Origin: Halobacillus yeomjeoni
GTDB taxonomy: Bacteria > Bacillota > Bacilli > Bacillales > Halobacillaceae
Length of the DNA stretch: 64,000 nt
Assembly (NCBI RefSeq): GCF_020171525.1
Contig: NZ_JAIVAI010000006.1
Span: 116,196-180,195 of the forward strand
Direction: 5' to 3'
Part shown: piece after piece, positions 16,276-24,756 of the stretch
How the letters are laid out: every line of letters starts with the position of its first letter
How positions within the stretch are numbered: position 1 is the first letter of the stretch
Made by a program: the position numbers and the translations under genes
Notes under the pieces: model-generated
Seen by the model: only the letters and a program-made list of their open reading frames with translations
The model's database searches: none
Told to the model about the DNA's origin: nothing

Positions 16276-16304
16276 TTGTCACTCTCTTCTTGTTCAGTTA
16301 CAAT
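16276..16304 (+). promoter_or_regulatory. Sigma-A promoter of hom-thrC-thrB
   Basis: TTGTCA and TACAAT are separated by 17 bp, about 50 bp upstream of the hom start codon. The short leader leaves no room for an attenuator. Confidence 0.75.
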
Positions 16305-16356
16305 GTCCCTTATACAAAGAACAATGTATCTACCAAGTGGACAAGGAGTGTGAACG

Positions 16357-17652
16357 ATGAAACAAACCATTACTGTAGGATTATTAGGCTTAGGCACTGT
16401 AGGAAGCGGTGTCGTTGAAATTCTTCACGATCATAAAGAGAGGATTCAACATAAAACGGGGTGTGATGTGACGATCAAAGCTGCTCTTGTTAATGATCCA
16501 TCCAAAAAGAGAGAGCTTCCCACGTCTTCTACATTATTGACGGATCGTCATGAAGATATTACGAATGACCCTGATATAGACGTTATCGTAGAGGTAATGG
16601 GTGGAATCGATCACACGTTTACGATATTAATGAAAGCAATAAAAAACGGAAAGCATATCGTGACCGCAAACAAAGATTTGATTGCGAAGCACGGTGCTGA
16701 ACTTTTTGAGGCGTGCCAGGAAAACAAATGTGACCTGTTTTATGAAGCGAGTGTAGCAGGCGGAATTCCTGTCATCCGCTCAATCATGGACGGATTATCT
16801 TCTGACCGGATAACAAAGATGATGGGAATCGTGAACGGGACGACCAATTACATCATGACAAAAATGGCACAGGAGGGAGTCGATTTTGACAGCGTCCTGA
16901 AAGAAGCCCAGGACCTCGGATTTGCTGAAGCTGATCCTACAGCAGATGTCGATGGTCTGGATGCAGCAAGAAAAATGACGATTTTATCCATACTAGGATT
17001 TTCCATGCCCTATCAATTAGAGGATGTGGATGTAAAAGGGATCCGCGGGATCTCCCTCGAAGATATAAAATATGCTGAGGAGCTCGGTTACCGTATCAAG
17101 CTGATCGGTATTGCTGAAAATGACGAGTCAGGTGTTTCCGTGAGTGTAGAACCGACACTACTTCCGATTCATCACCCACTTTCTTCCGTTAACGACGAAT
17201 ACAACGCTGTATATGTGTACGGAGATGCAATCGGAGAAACGATGTTTTACGGACCAGGCGCAGGAAAACTGCCGACAGCAACAGCGGTCGTATCCGACTT
17301 GATCGCTGTCCTGAAAAACATTCGTCTCGGAACGACCGGAACCGCCTATGTACAACCGCAGTTCCCGACGCAGGTAAAAGCGAAGCAGCAGCAATGGACA
17401 AAGAAATATTTACGACTTCAAGTACAGGACCAGCCGGGTACGTTGAACGAAATGACCCACATCTTCGCTGAATATGGAATTTCTTTCGATCAGATTATCC
17501 AACGTTCCTCAGAAAAAGAGGACCAGAGGGAAATCATGATGGTCACCCACCAAGTCAGTGAAGAAGATTTTGAAAAAGCCAGACAGGATCTCGAAGGTTT
17601 AGCTTCGGTGAAATCCATCGACAGCATATTCCGTGTAGAAGGAGGAAGTTGA
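16357..17652 (+). CDS. hom: Homoserine dehydrogenase
   Basis: 431 residues, starting after AAGGAGTG. It reduces aspartate semialdehyde to homoserine with NAD(P)H, the branch step to threonine and methionine. The nucleotide-binding [11 protein letters not shown] begins at residue 9. The catalytic region has TANKDLIA and [11 protein letters not shown], with [21 protein letters not shown] for substrate binding, and residues from about 350 form an ACT domain ([15 protein letters not shown]) that senses threonine. The stop codon is followed after one base by thrC, so translation is coupled. Order hom-thrC-thrB is the same as in B. subtilis. Confidence 0.96.
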   Translation: MKQTITVGLLGLGTVGSGVVEILHDHKERIQHKTGCDVTIKAALVNDPSKKRELPTSSTLLTDRHEDITNDPDIDVIVEVMGGIDHTFTILMKAIKNGKHIVTANKDLIAKHGAELFEACQENKCDLFYEASVAGGIPVIRSIMDGLSSDRITKMMGIVNGTTNYIMTKMAQEGVDFDSVLKEAQDLGFAEADPTADVDGLDAARKMTILSILGFSMPYQLEDVDVKGIRGISLEDIKYAEELGYRIKLIGIAENDESGVSVSVEPTLLPIHHPLSSVNDEYNAVYVYGDAIGETMFYGPGAGKLPTATAVVSDLIAVLKNIRLGTTGTAYVQPQFPTQVKAKQQQWTKKYLRLQVQDQPGTLNEMTHIFAEYGISFDQIIQRSSEKEDQREIMMVTHQVSEEDFEKARQDLEGLASVKSIDSIFRVEGGS

Positions 17653-17653
17653 T

Positions 17654-18706
17654 ATGTGGAAAGGACTGCTTCATCATTACCGTGACCTTTTACCAGTAAC
17701 TGACCGAACGCCTGAACTTAGCTTAAGCGAGGGAAACACTCCTTTGCTTCCAATCCCTACATTATCTAAAGAACTTGGAATCGAGGGTTACGTAAAGATT
17801 GAAGGTGCCAACCCGACAGGTTCATTCAAGGACAGGGGGATGGTGATGGCAATGGCAAAAGCGATTGAAGAAGGATCGAAAGCTGTCATATGTGCTTCTA
17901 CTGGTAATACATCCGCTTCAGCTGCCGCTTTTGCAGCACGGGCGGGGCTCCGTTGTATCGTCGTCATTCCTGATGGGAAAATCGCTCAAGGGAAACTCGC
18001 CCAGGCGGTCATGTATGGTGCTGAAATTTTCGCGATCAAAGGGAACTTTGACCAGGCGTTGGAAATGGTGAAAAAAATCGCAGAAAACGAACCGGTTACG
18101 CTCGTCAATTCTTTGAACCCCTATAGAATCGAAGGGCAGAAAACGGCTGCTTTTGAAGTATGTGATGCTCTGGGTGATGCGCCGGATGTTCTATCCATCC
18201 CTGTCGGAAATGCGGGGAACATCACCGCGTACTGGAAAGGATTCAAAGAGTACCATGAGTTCGGATATGCATTACCGAAGATGATGGGATTTGAAGCGAG
18301 CGGTTCTGCGGCCATTGTTCGTAATCAAGTGATTGAGGATCCAGAAACGTTAGCAACTGCTATCCGTATTGGTAATCCTGCAAGCTGGGATAAAGCGATC
18401 AAGGCGAAGGAAGAGTCCGGTGGTTTGATTGATGAGGTGACAGATGAAGAGATTGTCCATGCCTATCAATGGTTGGCACAATCGGAAGGCGTTTTTGCGG
18501 AACCTGCCTCCTGTGCTTCTCTTGCCGGAACCATTAAGAAAGTGAAAGACGGCACGATTCCACCTGGCTCGAAAGTCGTCCATGTCCTTACTGGGAATGG
18601 TTTGAAGGATCCAGCCACTGCGATTGATCAAAGCCCTGTCCAACCGACGGTCATTGAGAATGATTTCGAAGCATTCGCATCAGCCGTGACAGGAGTCAAA
18701 TCATGA
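17654..18706 (+). CDS. thrC: Threonine synthase
   Basis: 350 residues. PLP enzyme converting O-phosphohomoserine to threonine and phosphate. The PLP lysine is in [14 protein letters not shown], the phosphate-binding loop is SIPVGNAGN, and [11 protein letters not shown] is the usual N-terminal motif. Length matches the short Gram-positive class. It is the middle gene of the threonine operon, one base after hom, and its TGA overlaps the thrB ATG (ATGA). Confidence 0.96.
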   Translation: MWKGLLHHYRDLLPVTDRTPELSLSEGNTPLLPIPTLSKELGIEGYVKIEGANPTGSFKDRGMVMAMAKAIEEGSKAVICASTGNTSASAAAFAARAGLRCIVVIPDGKIAQGKLAQAVMYGAEIFAIKGNFDQALEMVKKIAENEPVTLVNSLNPYRIEGQKTAAFEVCDALGDAPDVLSIPVGNAGNITAYWKGFKEYHEFGYALPKMMGFEASGSAAIVRNQVIEDPETLATAIRIGNPASWDKAIKAKEESGGLIDEVTDEEIVHAYQWLAQSEGVFAEPASCASLAGTIKKVKDGTIPPGSKVVHVLTGNGLKDPATAIDQSPVQPTVIENDFEAFASAVTGVKS

Positions 18707-19629
18707 ATGCATTTCAGATCCAAGTACCCGCAACATCAGCAAACTTAGGGCCTGGATTCGATTCGATCGGCATTGCCCTTTCTCTTTATGTCACTTTACA
18801 TTGTGAGCCGGCTGAAGAATGGTTTTTCTCTGTTCCTGAACAAGATCGTGCTCACATTCCTTCCGGGAAAAACAATTTAATTTACAAATCTGCCTTGTAC
18901 ACGGCTAATGCATACGACTATGATTCTCTACCGGCCTATCATGTCCGTGCAGTGAATGATGTACCGGTTTCACGAGGTTTGGGCAGTTCATCGACGGCTG
19001 TCGTCGGAGGCATCGAACTCGCCAACCAAATTCTCGACTTACAATTGAGTGACTATGAGAAAGTAAGGCTTGCCTGTGCCATCGAAGGACATCCGGATAA
19101 CGTCGCCCCCGCCATATGCGGAGGCATCATGATTTCAAGCTACGACAGAAACGAACTTGATTACGTCCGTTTCACGGATGGGGTGGAAATCCTCACCTGG
19201 TTAGCCATCGTTCCTGGTTATCATTTGGAAACGGAAAAGGCACGCCAGCTGCTCCCGAGAAGCATCGATTACAAAGATGGTGTCCATAGTAGTGCAAAAG
19301 CGAATGTATTAGTCGCCGCTTTAGCAGCAAAAGATTGGAAACTTGCCGGTAAAATGATGACCCGGGACCAATGGCATCAGCCCTACCGGAAGCAGCTGAT
19401 CTCTGAGTTCGACTTAGTCCAAGAAAGCGTCAGAGAAGATGCTCTCGGTCTATATATCAGTGGTGCTGGTCCGACCATGATCGCTTTGTATGATGGATTC
19501 GACATTCAACAAAAAGAAAATCTTCAGTCCCTTTTCCCTGAATGCAGTATTCTTCCGTTGAAAGCCGACGTAGACGGAATAACCGTCGAACAAAAAGAGT
19601 GTTCCAAACGCACTCCCCTTGAATCATAA
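18703..19629 (+). CDS. thrB: Homoserine kinase
   Basis: 308 residues, GHMP kinase family. It phosphorylates homoserine with ATP to give the ThrC substrate. Motifs: [18 protein letters not shown] near the N-terminus, the ATP loop [30 protein letters not shown] and the C-terminal [14 protein letters not shown]. Overlaps thrC by four bases, so the three genes are translationally coupled. A strong terminator overlaps its stop codon. Confidence 0.96.
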   Translation: MNAFQIQVPATSANLGPGFDSIGIALSLYVTLHCEPAEEWFFSVPEQDRAHIPSGKNNLIYKSALYTANAYDYDSLPAYHVRAVNDVPVSRGLGSSSTAVVGGIELANQILDLQLSDYEKVRLACAIEGHPDNVAPAICGGIMISSYDRNELDYVRFTDGVEILTWLAIVPGYHLETEKARQLLPRSIDYKDGVHSSAKANVLVAALAAKDWKLAGKMMTRDQWHQPYRKQLISEFDLVQESVREDALGLYISGAGPTMIALYDGFDIQQKENLQSLFPECSILPLKADVDGITVEQKECSKRTPLES

Positions 19630-19659
19630 AGAACCGAGCGGATAACCGCTCGGTTCTTT
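19628..19659. terminator. Bidirectional terminator between thrB and the VanZ-like gene
   Basis: AAAGAACCGAGCGG and CCGCTCGGTTCTTT form a 14-bp perfect stem with a T run after it. It lies between convergent genes. Confidence 0.9.
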
Positions 19660-20146
19660 ATTTTCTTCTTTTCCAGAAGAATACGGTGTAGATCATGAAT
19701 CCTGCTGTCACCGCTCCCATGCTGTCGAGGACTACATCTCCTACATAAGGTGTCCGATTCGGCGTGAACGACTGGTGAAATTCATCCAGAGCAGCGTACC
19801 CCACTGTAATGACCAATGATAGAAGCAGGACTTTGGAAAACTTGAACTCAAAAACCTTATGGAGCGCTAACACCGTCGCCGCCATCAATGCAAAGAAAAT
19901 GCCGAAGTGAGCAGACTTCCGAATCAAAAATTCCACCACCCCATCGACACCATGGGTTTCCACATTGACCGGTTTATTCATATAAGTGAAGTCGATCGGC
20001 TCAACCAGCGGTTCGATGTGTTCCAAGGGGAGATATTCATTCATCGATGGCTTGATGTCCTGTTCCTGATAAGGCTGATGAGAAAAACTGAAAATTACTA
20101 ACATTATTAGAATAGGTAAGGAAAGATATAGAATTTTCTTTACCAT
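19658..20146 (-). CDS. VanZ-like family membrane protein
   Basis: 162 residues from MVKKILYLSLP; the ORF could begin four codons earlier but that start overlaps the AGGA site. About four membrane helices. The family motifs are RKSAHFGIFFALM and DEFHQSFTPNR, followed by a D(V/S)xxNxxGAxxG-like end, DVVLDSMGAVTAGF. VanZ is linked to low-level teicoplanin resistance in enterococci, but most Bacillaceae homologues have no known job. It stands alone, convergent with the threonine operon. Confidence 0.85.
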   Translation of the reverse strand: MVKKILYLSLPILIMLVIFSFSHQPYQEQDIKPSMNEYLPLEHIEPLVEPIDFTYMNKPVNVETHGVDGVVEFLIRKSAHFGIFFALMAATVLALHKVFEFKFSKVLLLSLVITVGYAALDEFHQSFTPNRTPYVGDVVLDSMGAVTAGFMIYTVFFWKRRK

Positions 20147-20304
20147 GTATATACACATCCTACTTTTGTTGTGATTAATAGTATACTATAACCAAATAAA
20201 TCATATATTTATTCTAAAAACCAGAAAAATAATAGTTTTTACTATGAAAGTACAGTTTTATTGGATACAATATTTGTATGCAGAAGAAAAGGGGGATTTT
20301 AAAA

Positions 20305-20682
20305 ATGGCGAAGAGAAGTAAACAATATGATTACGACCTTGGCGAGGTCAAGCGGCTGATTGGAGAAACAGAGAAAAATTACCGCGAAATCTCAGCTGAG
20401 ACAGGGTGCCCTTACGCAAGCGTCGTTTATCATGGCAGAAAAATTCGTGGCCGCGTCAATCGTAAGCGAAATGAAGAAATTCAAGAAGTTAACCCTTCTA
20501 TGGCTTTTTCTCTAAACGATATACAGACAGAGGAATCTCCATCAATGGTGTCTGGCGGGACAACATTGAGCATCTCAAGAAATAACATTAAAATTGACGA
20601 TGCTGAACGGGAAGCTGCTAAGTTGATCAAAGCTGCTTACGCTTTAGGCCTGAACAAAATCAATATCACAATTGAAAAATAA
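20305..20682 (+). CDS. Hypothetical protein with a possible DNA-binding N-terminus
   Basis: 125 residues from the ATG after AAGGGGG; the first in-frame ATG upstream is poorly placed. The first 55 residues are basic and helical (GEVKRLIGETEKNYREISAE, then CPYASVVYHGRKIRGRVNRK). The spacing of EISAETGCPYASVVYHGRK is like a helix-turn-helix recognition unit. A linker follows, then a C-terminal helix AEREAAKLIKAAYALGLNK. No known family was recognised. The gene is next to two sigma-like genes, so a regulatory role is plausible but unproven. Confidence 0.6.
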   Translation: MAKRSKQYDYDLGEVKRLIGETEKNYREISAETGCPYASVVYHGRKIRGRVNRKRNEEIQEVNPSMAFSLNDIQTEESPSMVSGGTTLSISRNNIKIDDAEREAAKLIKAAYALGLNKINITIEK

Positions 20683-20684
20683 TA

Positions 20685-20720
20685 GAAGGCCCTGGGGAAC
20701 TTATTCTTCAGGGTTTCCTT
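20685..20720. terminator. Probable terminator between convergent genes
   Basis: CCCTGGGGAA and TTCTTCAGGG pair around a short loop, followed by TTTCCTT. The T tract is poor. Confidence 0.5.
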
Positions 20721-21207
20721 ATGTATCGAAACGAATCTCCTTTAATTTCTTTCTTGCATGCTTCCCCCAATTCTTAACCGCGTTCGGGGTCACTCCTTCA
20801 AGCTTAGCGATTTGTTCAACCGACCGATCGAGGATTATGTAATAGTAGACCCACTTCCATTGATTGGTTGAAAGATGGCTTTTCACCTGCTGCCAAAACA
20901 ACTCGTCATGTATTTCATTTTCTATGAAGGCGTTGTGCTTGTAGAGCGTTTGAAAGCGGGCTTCCACTTCTTCTGTTTTACTATCCTTTCTGATTTTATC
21001 TATGAGTGCGTTCCTGATTTTCCAGCTTATGTAGGTGGAGAATTGTCCGAGTTCAGGCTTGTATGTACTGAAAGCCTGCCATAATGCAAACAACCCTTCT
21101 GCGAAAAAGTCTCCATTTCTATCATTAATTTGTAAACTCCTGATATGGTAATGAATCAGCCGTTCATTTTCATATACAATTCTTTCAAATTCCTGATCGT
21201 CCATCAT
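20719..21207 (-). CDS. Small sigma-70-like protein
   Basis: 162 residues from the ATG seven bases after TGAGGTG. Region 2 can be seen in FFAEGLFALWQAFSTYKPEL and GQFSTYISWKIRNALIDKIRK; region 4 helix-turn-helix is LDRSVEQIAKLEGVTPNAVKNW. There is no region 1.1 or 3, so the protein is ECF-sized but resembles phage and Bacillus auxiliary sigma factors more than typical ECF. It is divergent to a second sigma-like gene 183 bp away. No anti-sigma gene is adjacent. It could direct RNA polymerase to unknown promoters, including the shared intergenic region. Confidence 0.72.
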   Translation of the reverse strand: MMDDQEFERIVYENERLIHYHIRSLQINDRNGDFFAEGLFALWQAFSTYKPELGQFSTYISWKIRNALIDKIRKDSKTEEVEARFQTLYKHNAFIENEIHDELFWQQVKSHLSTNQWKWVYYYIILDRSVEQIAKLEGVTPNAVKNWGKHARKKLKEIRFDT

Positions 21208-21389
21208 CTTCCGACACCTCATCTTTTTCAATTTTTTTCCTTCCATAACTATAATCGTTTAAAACTTCCATTTTGGTGTCATAAAATGGGCAACTTTTTA
21301 TAAATTGATAGAATTTTCTTACAAAAATTGAATTTTCTATTCCCTTTTCATAGATTTAAAGGGATAATGGATAAGGAAAGGAGCCCTGC

Positions 21390-21857
21390 ATGTCTACTTA
21401 TTCTTTTGAACAGGTTCGAAAACTCACTTATTACACATTGAAACGAATGAACATCCCGAAACCTTATGATGATCACATCCAGGAAGCTTTCCTCGTCTTT
21501 AACAACTGTCTATGCCGGTATAACCCGAAGCGTTCAAAGTTCTCCACCTTTTATGTCCACGAACTTTACCACCACTATAAGAACTTATATCGAAATGAAA
21601 AACGCTACACCTCCTCCTGTTTTCTTCTGCCTTCACCGGTGCAGCCGCCGGACACGATCGACACTACACTGATGCTGCATGACCTTATTTACCATTCTCA
21701 TTTATCTGCCTTTGAAAAAGATGTTCTTCTTCTTGCTTATGAAGGATACACGGTCAATGAAACCGCAGAACAGAAAAACATCAGTATATCTACTGTGAAG
21801 AGGACCCGGAAAAAATTAAAAGAAAAGTTGTCACACTTGTACGTTTATTCCTTATGA
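21390..21857 (+). CDS. Second small sigma-70-like protein
   Basis: 155 residues, ATG after GGAAAGGAG. A region 2-like segment is HIQEAFLVFNNCLCRYN and KFSTFYVHELYHHYKNLYR, comparable in pattern to the FSTYISWKIRN of the divergent neighbour. The C-terminal helix-turn-helix is GYTVNETAEQKNISISTVKR. Identity to the neighbour is low, so this is not a recent duplicate. The gene is followed 47 bp on by a small unknown gene with its own ribosome binding site. Target promoters are unknown. Confidence 0.68.
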   Translation: MSTYSFEQVRKLTYYTLKRMNIPKPYDDHIQEAFLVFNNCLCRYNPKRSKFSTFYVHELYHHYKNLYRNEKRYTSSCFLLPSPVQPPDTIDTTLMLHDLIYHSHLSAFEKDVLLLAYEGYTVNETAEQKNISISTVKRTRKKLKEKLSHLYVYSL

Positions 21858-21903
21858 TGATAGGGAACTTATTTATTCATACCACTGATACGGAGGAATA
21901 CTA

Positions 21904-22188
21904 TTGGAACAATCGGCACGATCATTGATGCCCCTTGTCCACATCTGGTTAGACGACGCCCCTACTAAATTCACTCACGCGTTTTGCGAAAGATTAGCCT
22001 ACCAATGGATGGTCGAAATTGTTAATCCCATCCCGATCCCCATCTTAGAAGACAAAGAGTACGTAACCATCATTACAATCGAACAGGTGGACGGAGAATT
22101 TTATGCTTCCATCCCCATCGAATCTTATGATGTGGAAGAAGGAAACGAGTTCACCATTTATCGCTTTTTCATGTACCCACCAGGTTGA
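21904..22188 (+). CDS. Hypothetical protein, 94 residues
   Basis: Starts with TTG seven bases after CGGAGG. A soluble protein with the segments WLDDAPTKFTHAFCERLAYQ and IPIESYDVEEGNEFTIYRFF. No family recognised. It follows the sigma-like gene closely and ends in a strong terminator, so the two are probably co-transcribed. Confidence 0.6.
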   Translation: MEQSARSLMPLVHIWLDDAPTKFTHAFCERLAYQWMVEIVNPIPIPILEDKEYVTIITIEQVDGEFYASIPIESYDVEEGNEFTIYRFFMYPPG

Positions 22189-22230
22189 AAGAAACGTCAG
22201 GCAAAGGCTTGGCGTTTCTTTCATTTTTTC
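22187..22230 (+). terminator. Terminator after the 94-residue gene
   Basis: GAAAGAAACGTCAGGC and GCTTGGCGTTTCTTTC pair with two wobbles around a 4-nt loop; a T run follows. Confidence 0.85.
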
Positions 22231-22277
22231 ACCAGTGTTATAATAGGTTCAGTGTTTAGTAAGAAAGGAAGATCATT

Positions 22278-22448
22278 GTGTATTATTTAATTTTTGCTTT
22301 ATTCTTTGCCGGTTATTTGGTGATCGGTTTCACCACTGATGTCATTGATCTATCTACAATGGCCGTTGTTTTATCAACTGCATTCATTTGCGGTAATCTT
22401 TATATGTTCTTCAAATCGAAGAAAGAGGAAAAAGAGGATACTGATTAA
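22278..22448 (+). CDS. Small two-helix membrane protein, 56 residues
   Basis: A GTG start follows AAAGGAAG by six bases. Two hydrophobic segments (YYLIFALFFAGYLVIGF and AVVLSTAFICGNLYMFF) are joined by a short acidic loop, and the tail is highly charged (KSKKEEKEDTD). A strong terminator follows eight bases after the stop codon, which supports expression. Function unknown. Confidence 0.65.
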   Translation: MYYLIFALFFAGYLVIGFTTDVIDLSTMAVVLSTAFICGNLYMFFKSKKEEKEDTD

Positions 22449-22455
22449 AGTTGTG

Positions 22456-22489
22456 AATCCATCCCCATTGTGAGGGGATGGATTTATTT
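22456..22489 (+). terminator. Terminator of the 56-residue membrane protein gene
   Basis: AATCCATCCCC and GGGGATGGATT form an 11-bp stem, followed by TTATTTA. Confidence 0.85.
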
Positions 22490-22643
22490 AGTTTAGAGGG
22501 TTTTGTGAGAGGTGAGTGGCTTTCGAAACCCATTCGCTTCACGCAGAAATCGTCCACCTTTCTATAAATCAACATCACTCTTTTAGCAGAAAGGCTCTGT
22601 TATTGCTTGGTGTTGTTATTTCACATGTGAGCTCATATCAGCT

Positions 22644-22810
22644 CTTTCTGTCCTGGAATTTGTTTGAGGCGGCCTTGGAAATGACTCGCTTTCCGTGGGG
22701 TACCGTGAGCCTCCTCAGGCTGCGCCTTCCGGGGTCTCACGATGTACCTTTACCCCACAGGAGTCTCGCCATTTCCAAGGCCGCCTCTTCCAAGTAGAAG
22801 GGTCAGAAAG
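22644..22810 (+). repeat. Palindromic repeat copy R1
   Basis: Stem arms GAGGCGGCCTTGGAAATG and CATTTCCAAGGCCGCCTC are perfectly complementary over 18 bp. They enclose the family core, read here as ACTCGCTTTCCGTGGGG, GAGCCTCCTCAGGC, CTTCCGGGGTCTCAC and CAGGAGTCTCGC. An outer CTTTCTG/CAGAAAG pair extends the stem. Confidence 0.8.
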
Positions 22811-22822
22811 GCCATTACCGAA

Positions 22823-22988
22823 GTCCGTTACACCAACTACGAAAGGGAAGGCAGTGAAAACAGGTAGACTCCTGCGGGAAAAAGGAACAAGGTGAGACCC
22901 CGGAAAACGAAGTTTGAGGAGGCTCAGCGTTCCCCGCGGAAAGCGGACTGTTTTCCCTGCCATCCCATACTCTGCGTAAATAACGGAC
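22823..22988 (-). repeat. Palindromic repeat copy R2
   Basis: Minus-oriented copy bounded by GTCCGTTA and TAACGGAC. Arms GGCAGTGAAAACAG and CTGTTTTCCCTGCC pair with one mismatch. Core GACTCCTGCGGG, GGTGAGACCCCGG, GAGGAGGCTCAGCG, CCCGCGGAAAGCG. Confidence 0.8.
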
Positions 22989-23131
22989 CGGACACCTAAT
23001 CCTAGACGAAGACTATTTAGTAAACAACAGACTTTAACAGAGCCAACAGACAAAGGAATAAATTCGAGCTTGCTTTCTTGAAAATCGGGTATTGGTATAT
23101 AATGGAACGAAAATGATTGGAGGGAGAATTC

Positions 23132-23521
23132 GTGAATGAGCCATTCGGTTTTGTGACTAATGAAGAACCATTTCAGTCTCTTTATGATTTTAATGGCGGC
23201 ATTCAGTGGGTTTACCTGGCATCCGTCCTTTTATTTTTCATTTTTCTATTCCTGATTCTCCTTGTAATCAAAGAAAGATCGAAGAATCAACGGCTCGAAA
23301 ATGAAATCAACGAGCTTAAGAAACTGAATGACTGCCTTTTGAAAACCTCAAAAAAACATGAAGAAAGCATCAGGAACAACCAGAAGTTGAAAGAAAAGAT
23401 GAGAGAGTTACATCAGCGGAATGAAGACCTGCGGGAAGGGTTGGAAGAAAGGAAAAGTCTCCTGAGAAAAACACTCATTGATTATATGATATTCAAGCGG
23501 CAGAAGGAAGGAAACAAATAA
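23132..23521 (+). CDS. Membrane-anchored coiled-coil protein, unknown
   Basis: 129 residues from a GTG six bases after GGAGGG. About 30 residues outside, then one strong membrane helix (YLASVLLFFIFLFLILLVI), then a long charged heptad-like coiled coil (KERSKNQRLENEINELKKL and onward) ending KRQKEGNK. This is the shape of a small bitopic scaffold protein; no family was recognised. It starts about 90 bp after the MITE-like element and has its own terminator. Confidence 0.65.
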   Translation: MNEPFGFVTNEEPFQSLYDFNGGIQWVYLASVLLFFIFLFLILLVIKERSKNQRLENEINELKKLNDCLLKTSKKHEESIRNNQKLKEKMRELHQRNEDLREGLEERKSLLRKTLIDYMIFKRQKEGNK

Positions 23522-23556
23522 GGAGGCAGGCCACTTCAACGGCCTGCCTCCTTTAT
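23521..23556. terminator. Bidirectional terminator
   Basis: AAGGAGGCAGGCC and GGCCTGCCTCCTT form a 13-bp stem between convergent genes; T-rich sequence follows. Confidence 0.88.
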
Positions 23557-23558
23557 AA

Positions 23559-24455
23559 TTATGTGAGGATATTTAGAGCGATTGGTATTGTAATTATACT
23601 TAATACTGTCGTGATCAAAGTGATGCTTGAAACAAGATCGGGCTTTGAATCAAACTGGACGGCATACATCGTCGTCGTAGCAGCCGACGGCATCGCTGCT
23701 GAGATGATCAGGACGTTCGCCATCATGTCCCCCATCGGTAAGATCACTGTCAGCCCCCAGGCAATCAATGGTGAACCGATCAGACGCAGTGAAGCTGCAT
23801 AGGAAATTTTATCCCAAGAAAGATTCTTCACTGTAATGTTGGCGAGCTGCATTCCAAGCAAGACCATGACTGTGGGAATCGTCGCATTTCCCACCAGCTG
23901 GATACTCGACATCAAGTTTTCAGAAATCGGTACATTCATATACTTGAAAAGTAGGGCCAGCCATACGGCATGGGTAGGCGGCATTTTCAAAACCGTCTTG
24001 ACCGCCATGGATATGCCAGCCGAACCTTTAGCGGCATAATAGACACCGAAAAAGTTCATGACAATCTGCTGCAGGACAAGGAAGGAAACGGAATAGACGA
24101 ATCCCTCTTCACCGAAGGCGAACAGGACGATGGGCGCACCGTAATTCCCTGCGTTCATAAAGGCAGTAGATAGAATGAGTCCACTTTCTGTAGGCGTATC
24201 ATAGTTTAATAGTTTGGCTGCCACTTTGTTGATGAGGACGATGGCGAACAATAACAGGATTGAAAAAACGACCATCATCAAATAATCGCGATCGAACGTC
24301 GCATCATAAAAGGTCTCAAAAACCAGGCAGGGCAGCATGATATATAGGGCAACAGTGGAAATCGATTTGATTTCCAGCTTCAATACTTTTTGTAAAACGA
24401 ATCCTGCAAAAAATACAAGAATGACAGGAAGTACCACTTGAAAGAATATCGCCAT
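23559..24455 (-). CDS. AEC-family transporter (auxin efflux carrier-like)
   Basis: 298 residues with about ten helices, ATG after GGAGGG. The AEC/MleP fold is suggested by two five-helix halves, with LYIMLPCLVFETF in the first and SAAMPSAATTTMYAVQF in the second. Bacterial members export or exchange organic acids such as malate. The substrate is not evident. A 20-bp repeat array lies immediately upstream of its promoter region and the acetate-type symporter gene follows on the same strand. Confidence 0.8.
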   Translation of the reverse strand: MAIFFQVVLPVILVFFAGFVLQKVLKLEIKSISTVALYIMLPCLVFETFYDATFDRDYLMMVVFSILLLFAIVLINKVAAKLLNYDTPTESGLILSTAFMNAGNYGAPIVLFAFGEEGFVYSVSFLVLQQIVMNFFGVYYAAKGSAGISMAVKTVLKMPPTHAVWLALLFKYMNVPISENLMSSIQLVGNATIPTVMVLLGMQLANITVKNLSWDKISYAASLRLIGSPLIAWGLTVILPMGDMMANVLIISAAMPSAATTTMYAVQFDSKPDLVSSITLITTVLSIITIPIALNILT

Positions 24456-24521
24456 ATGCGAGCTTCCCTCCTTTCTGGTAGAACTCTATCAGTGTATCAG
24501 AAATATATGGCGGCGCGAATG

Positions 24522-24640
24522 GGAGTTTGGTCGATAAATTCGGTTTTTCGCTGATAAAATTCAAGTTTCGCCGATAAAATGAATTTTTCGCTGATAAATT
24601 ATAATTTCCGCTGATAACCAGTCCTTTTTCGCTGATAAAT
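24522..24640 (-). repeat. Array of six 20-bp degenerate repeats (TTTATCRGCGAAA type)
   Basis: Read on the minus strand, the unit is TTTATCAGCGAAAA plus six variable bases. The GATAA core falls at 24533, 24553, 24573, 24593, 24613 and 24634, so the period is 20 (once 21) bp. The same unit occurs on the plus strand at 39995-40082. Located between the AEC gene and the terminator of the symporter operon. Confidence 0.75.
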
Positions 24641-24708
24641 ACTACCTTCCACCAAGATCCACCTGAAAAACAAACGTTTGATTGACCCACCAACCGACAC
24701 GATGGCAC

Positions 24709-24748
24709 AAAATAAACCCTCAGGTCACCTGGACCCGAGGGTTATTTC
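24709..24748 (-). terminator. Terminator of the symporter operon
   Basis: AATAACCCTCGGGTC and GACCTGAGGGTTTATT pair with small imperfections around a short loop. Confidence 0.78.
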
Positions 24749-24756
24749 ATGAAAAA

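Larger units (their letters stand above)
22593..23044. mobile_element. MITE-like composite carrying two inverted palindromic repeats
   Basis: Left end GGCTCTGTTA and right end TAACAGAGCC are perfect 10-bp terminal inverted repeats, and similarity continues inward (GCTTGGTGTTG against GTCTGTTGTTT). The interior is filled by one plus-oriented and one minus-oriented copy of the palindromic repeat. There is no transposase and no clear target duplication. The left end also occurs at 63599, before another repeat pair. The ends recall IS6-type termini but that is only a resemblance. Confidence 0.55.

Noticed and set aside
16086..16356. T-box or other riboswitch before hom
   Set aside because: The promoter is only about 50 bp from the start codon and no specifier loop, antiterminator or leader terminator is visible.
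22593..23044. Complete insertion sequence
   Set aside because: Inverted ends exist, but there is no transposase and no clear target duplication, so only a MITE-like label is used.
22666..23053. ORFs on both strands inside the palindromic repeats (for example 22715-23053 minus and 22516-22797 plus)
   Set aside because: They follow the GC-rich repeat sequence, have no ribosome binding site and recur with every repeat copy, so they are spurious.
24316..24708. 130-residue minus-strand frame through the 20-bp array
   Set aside because: Its apparent repeats (FISEK, LSTK) come from the DNA array, it overlaps the AEC transporter start and has no ribosome site.
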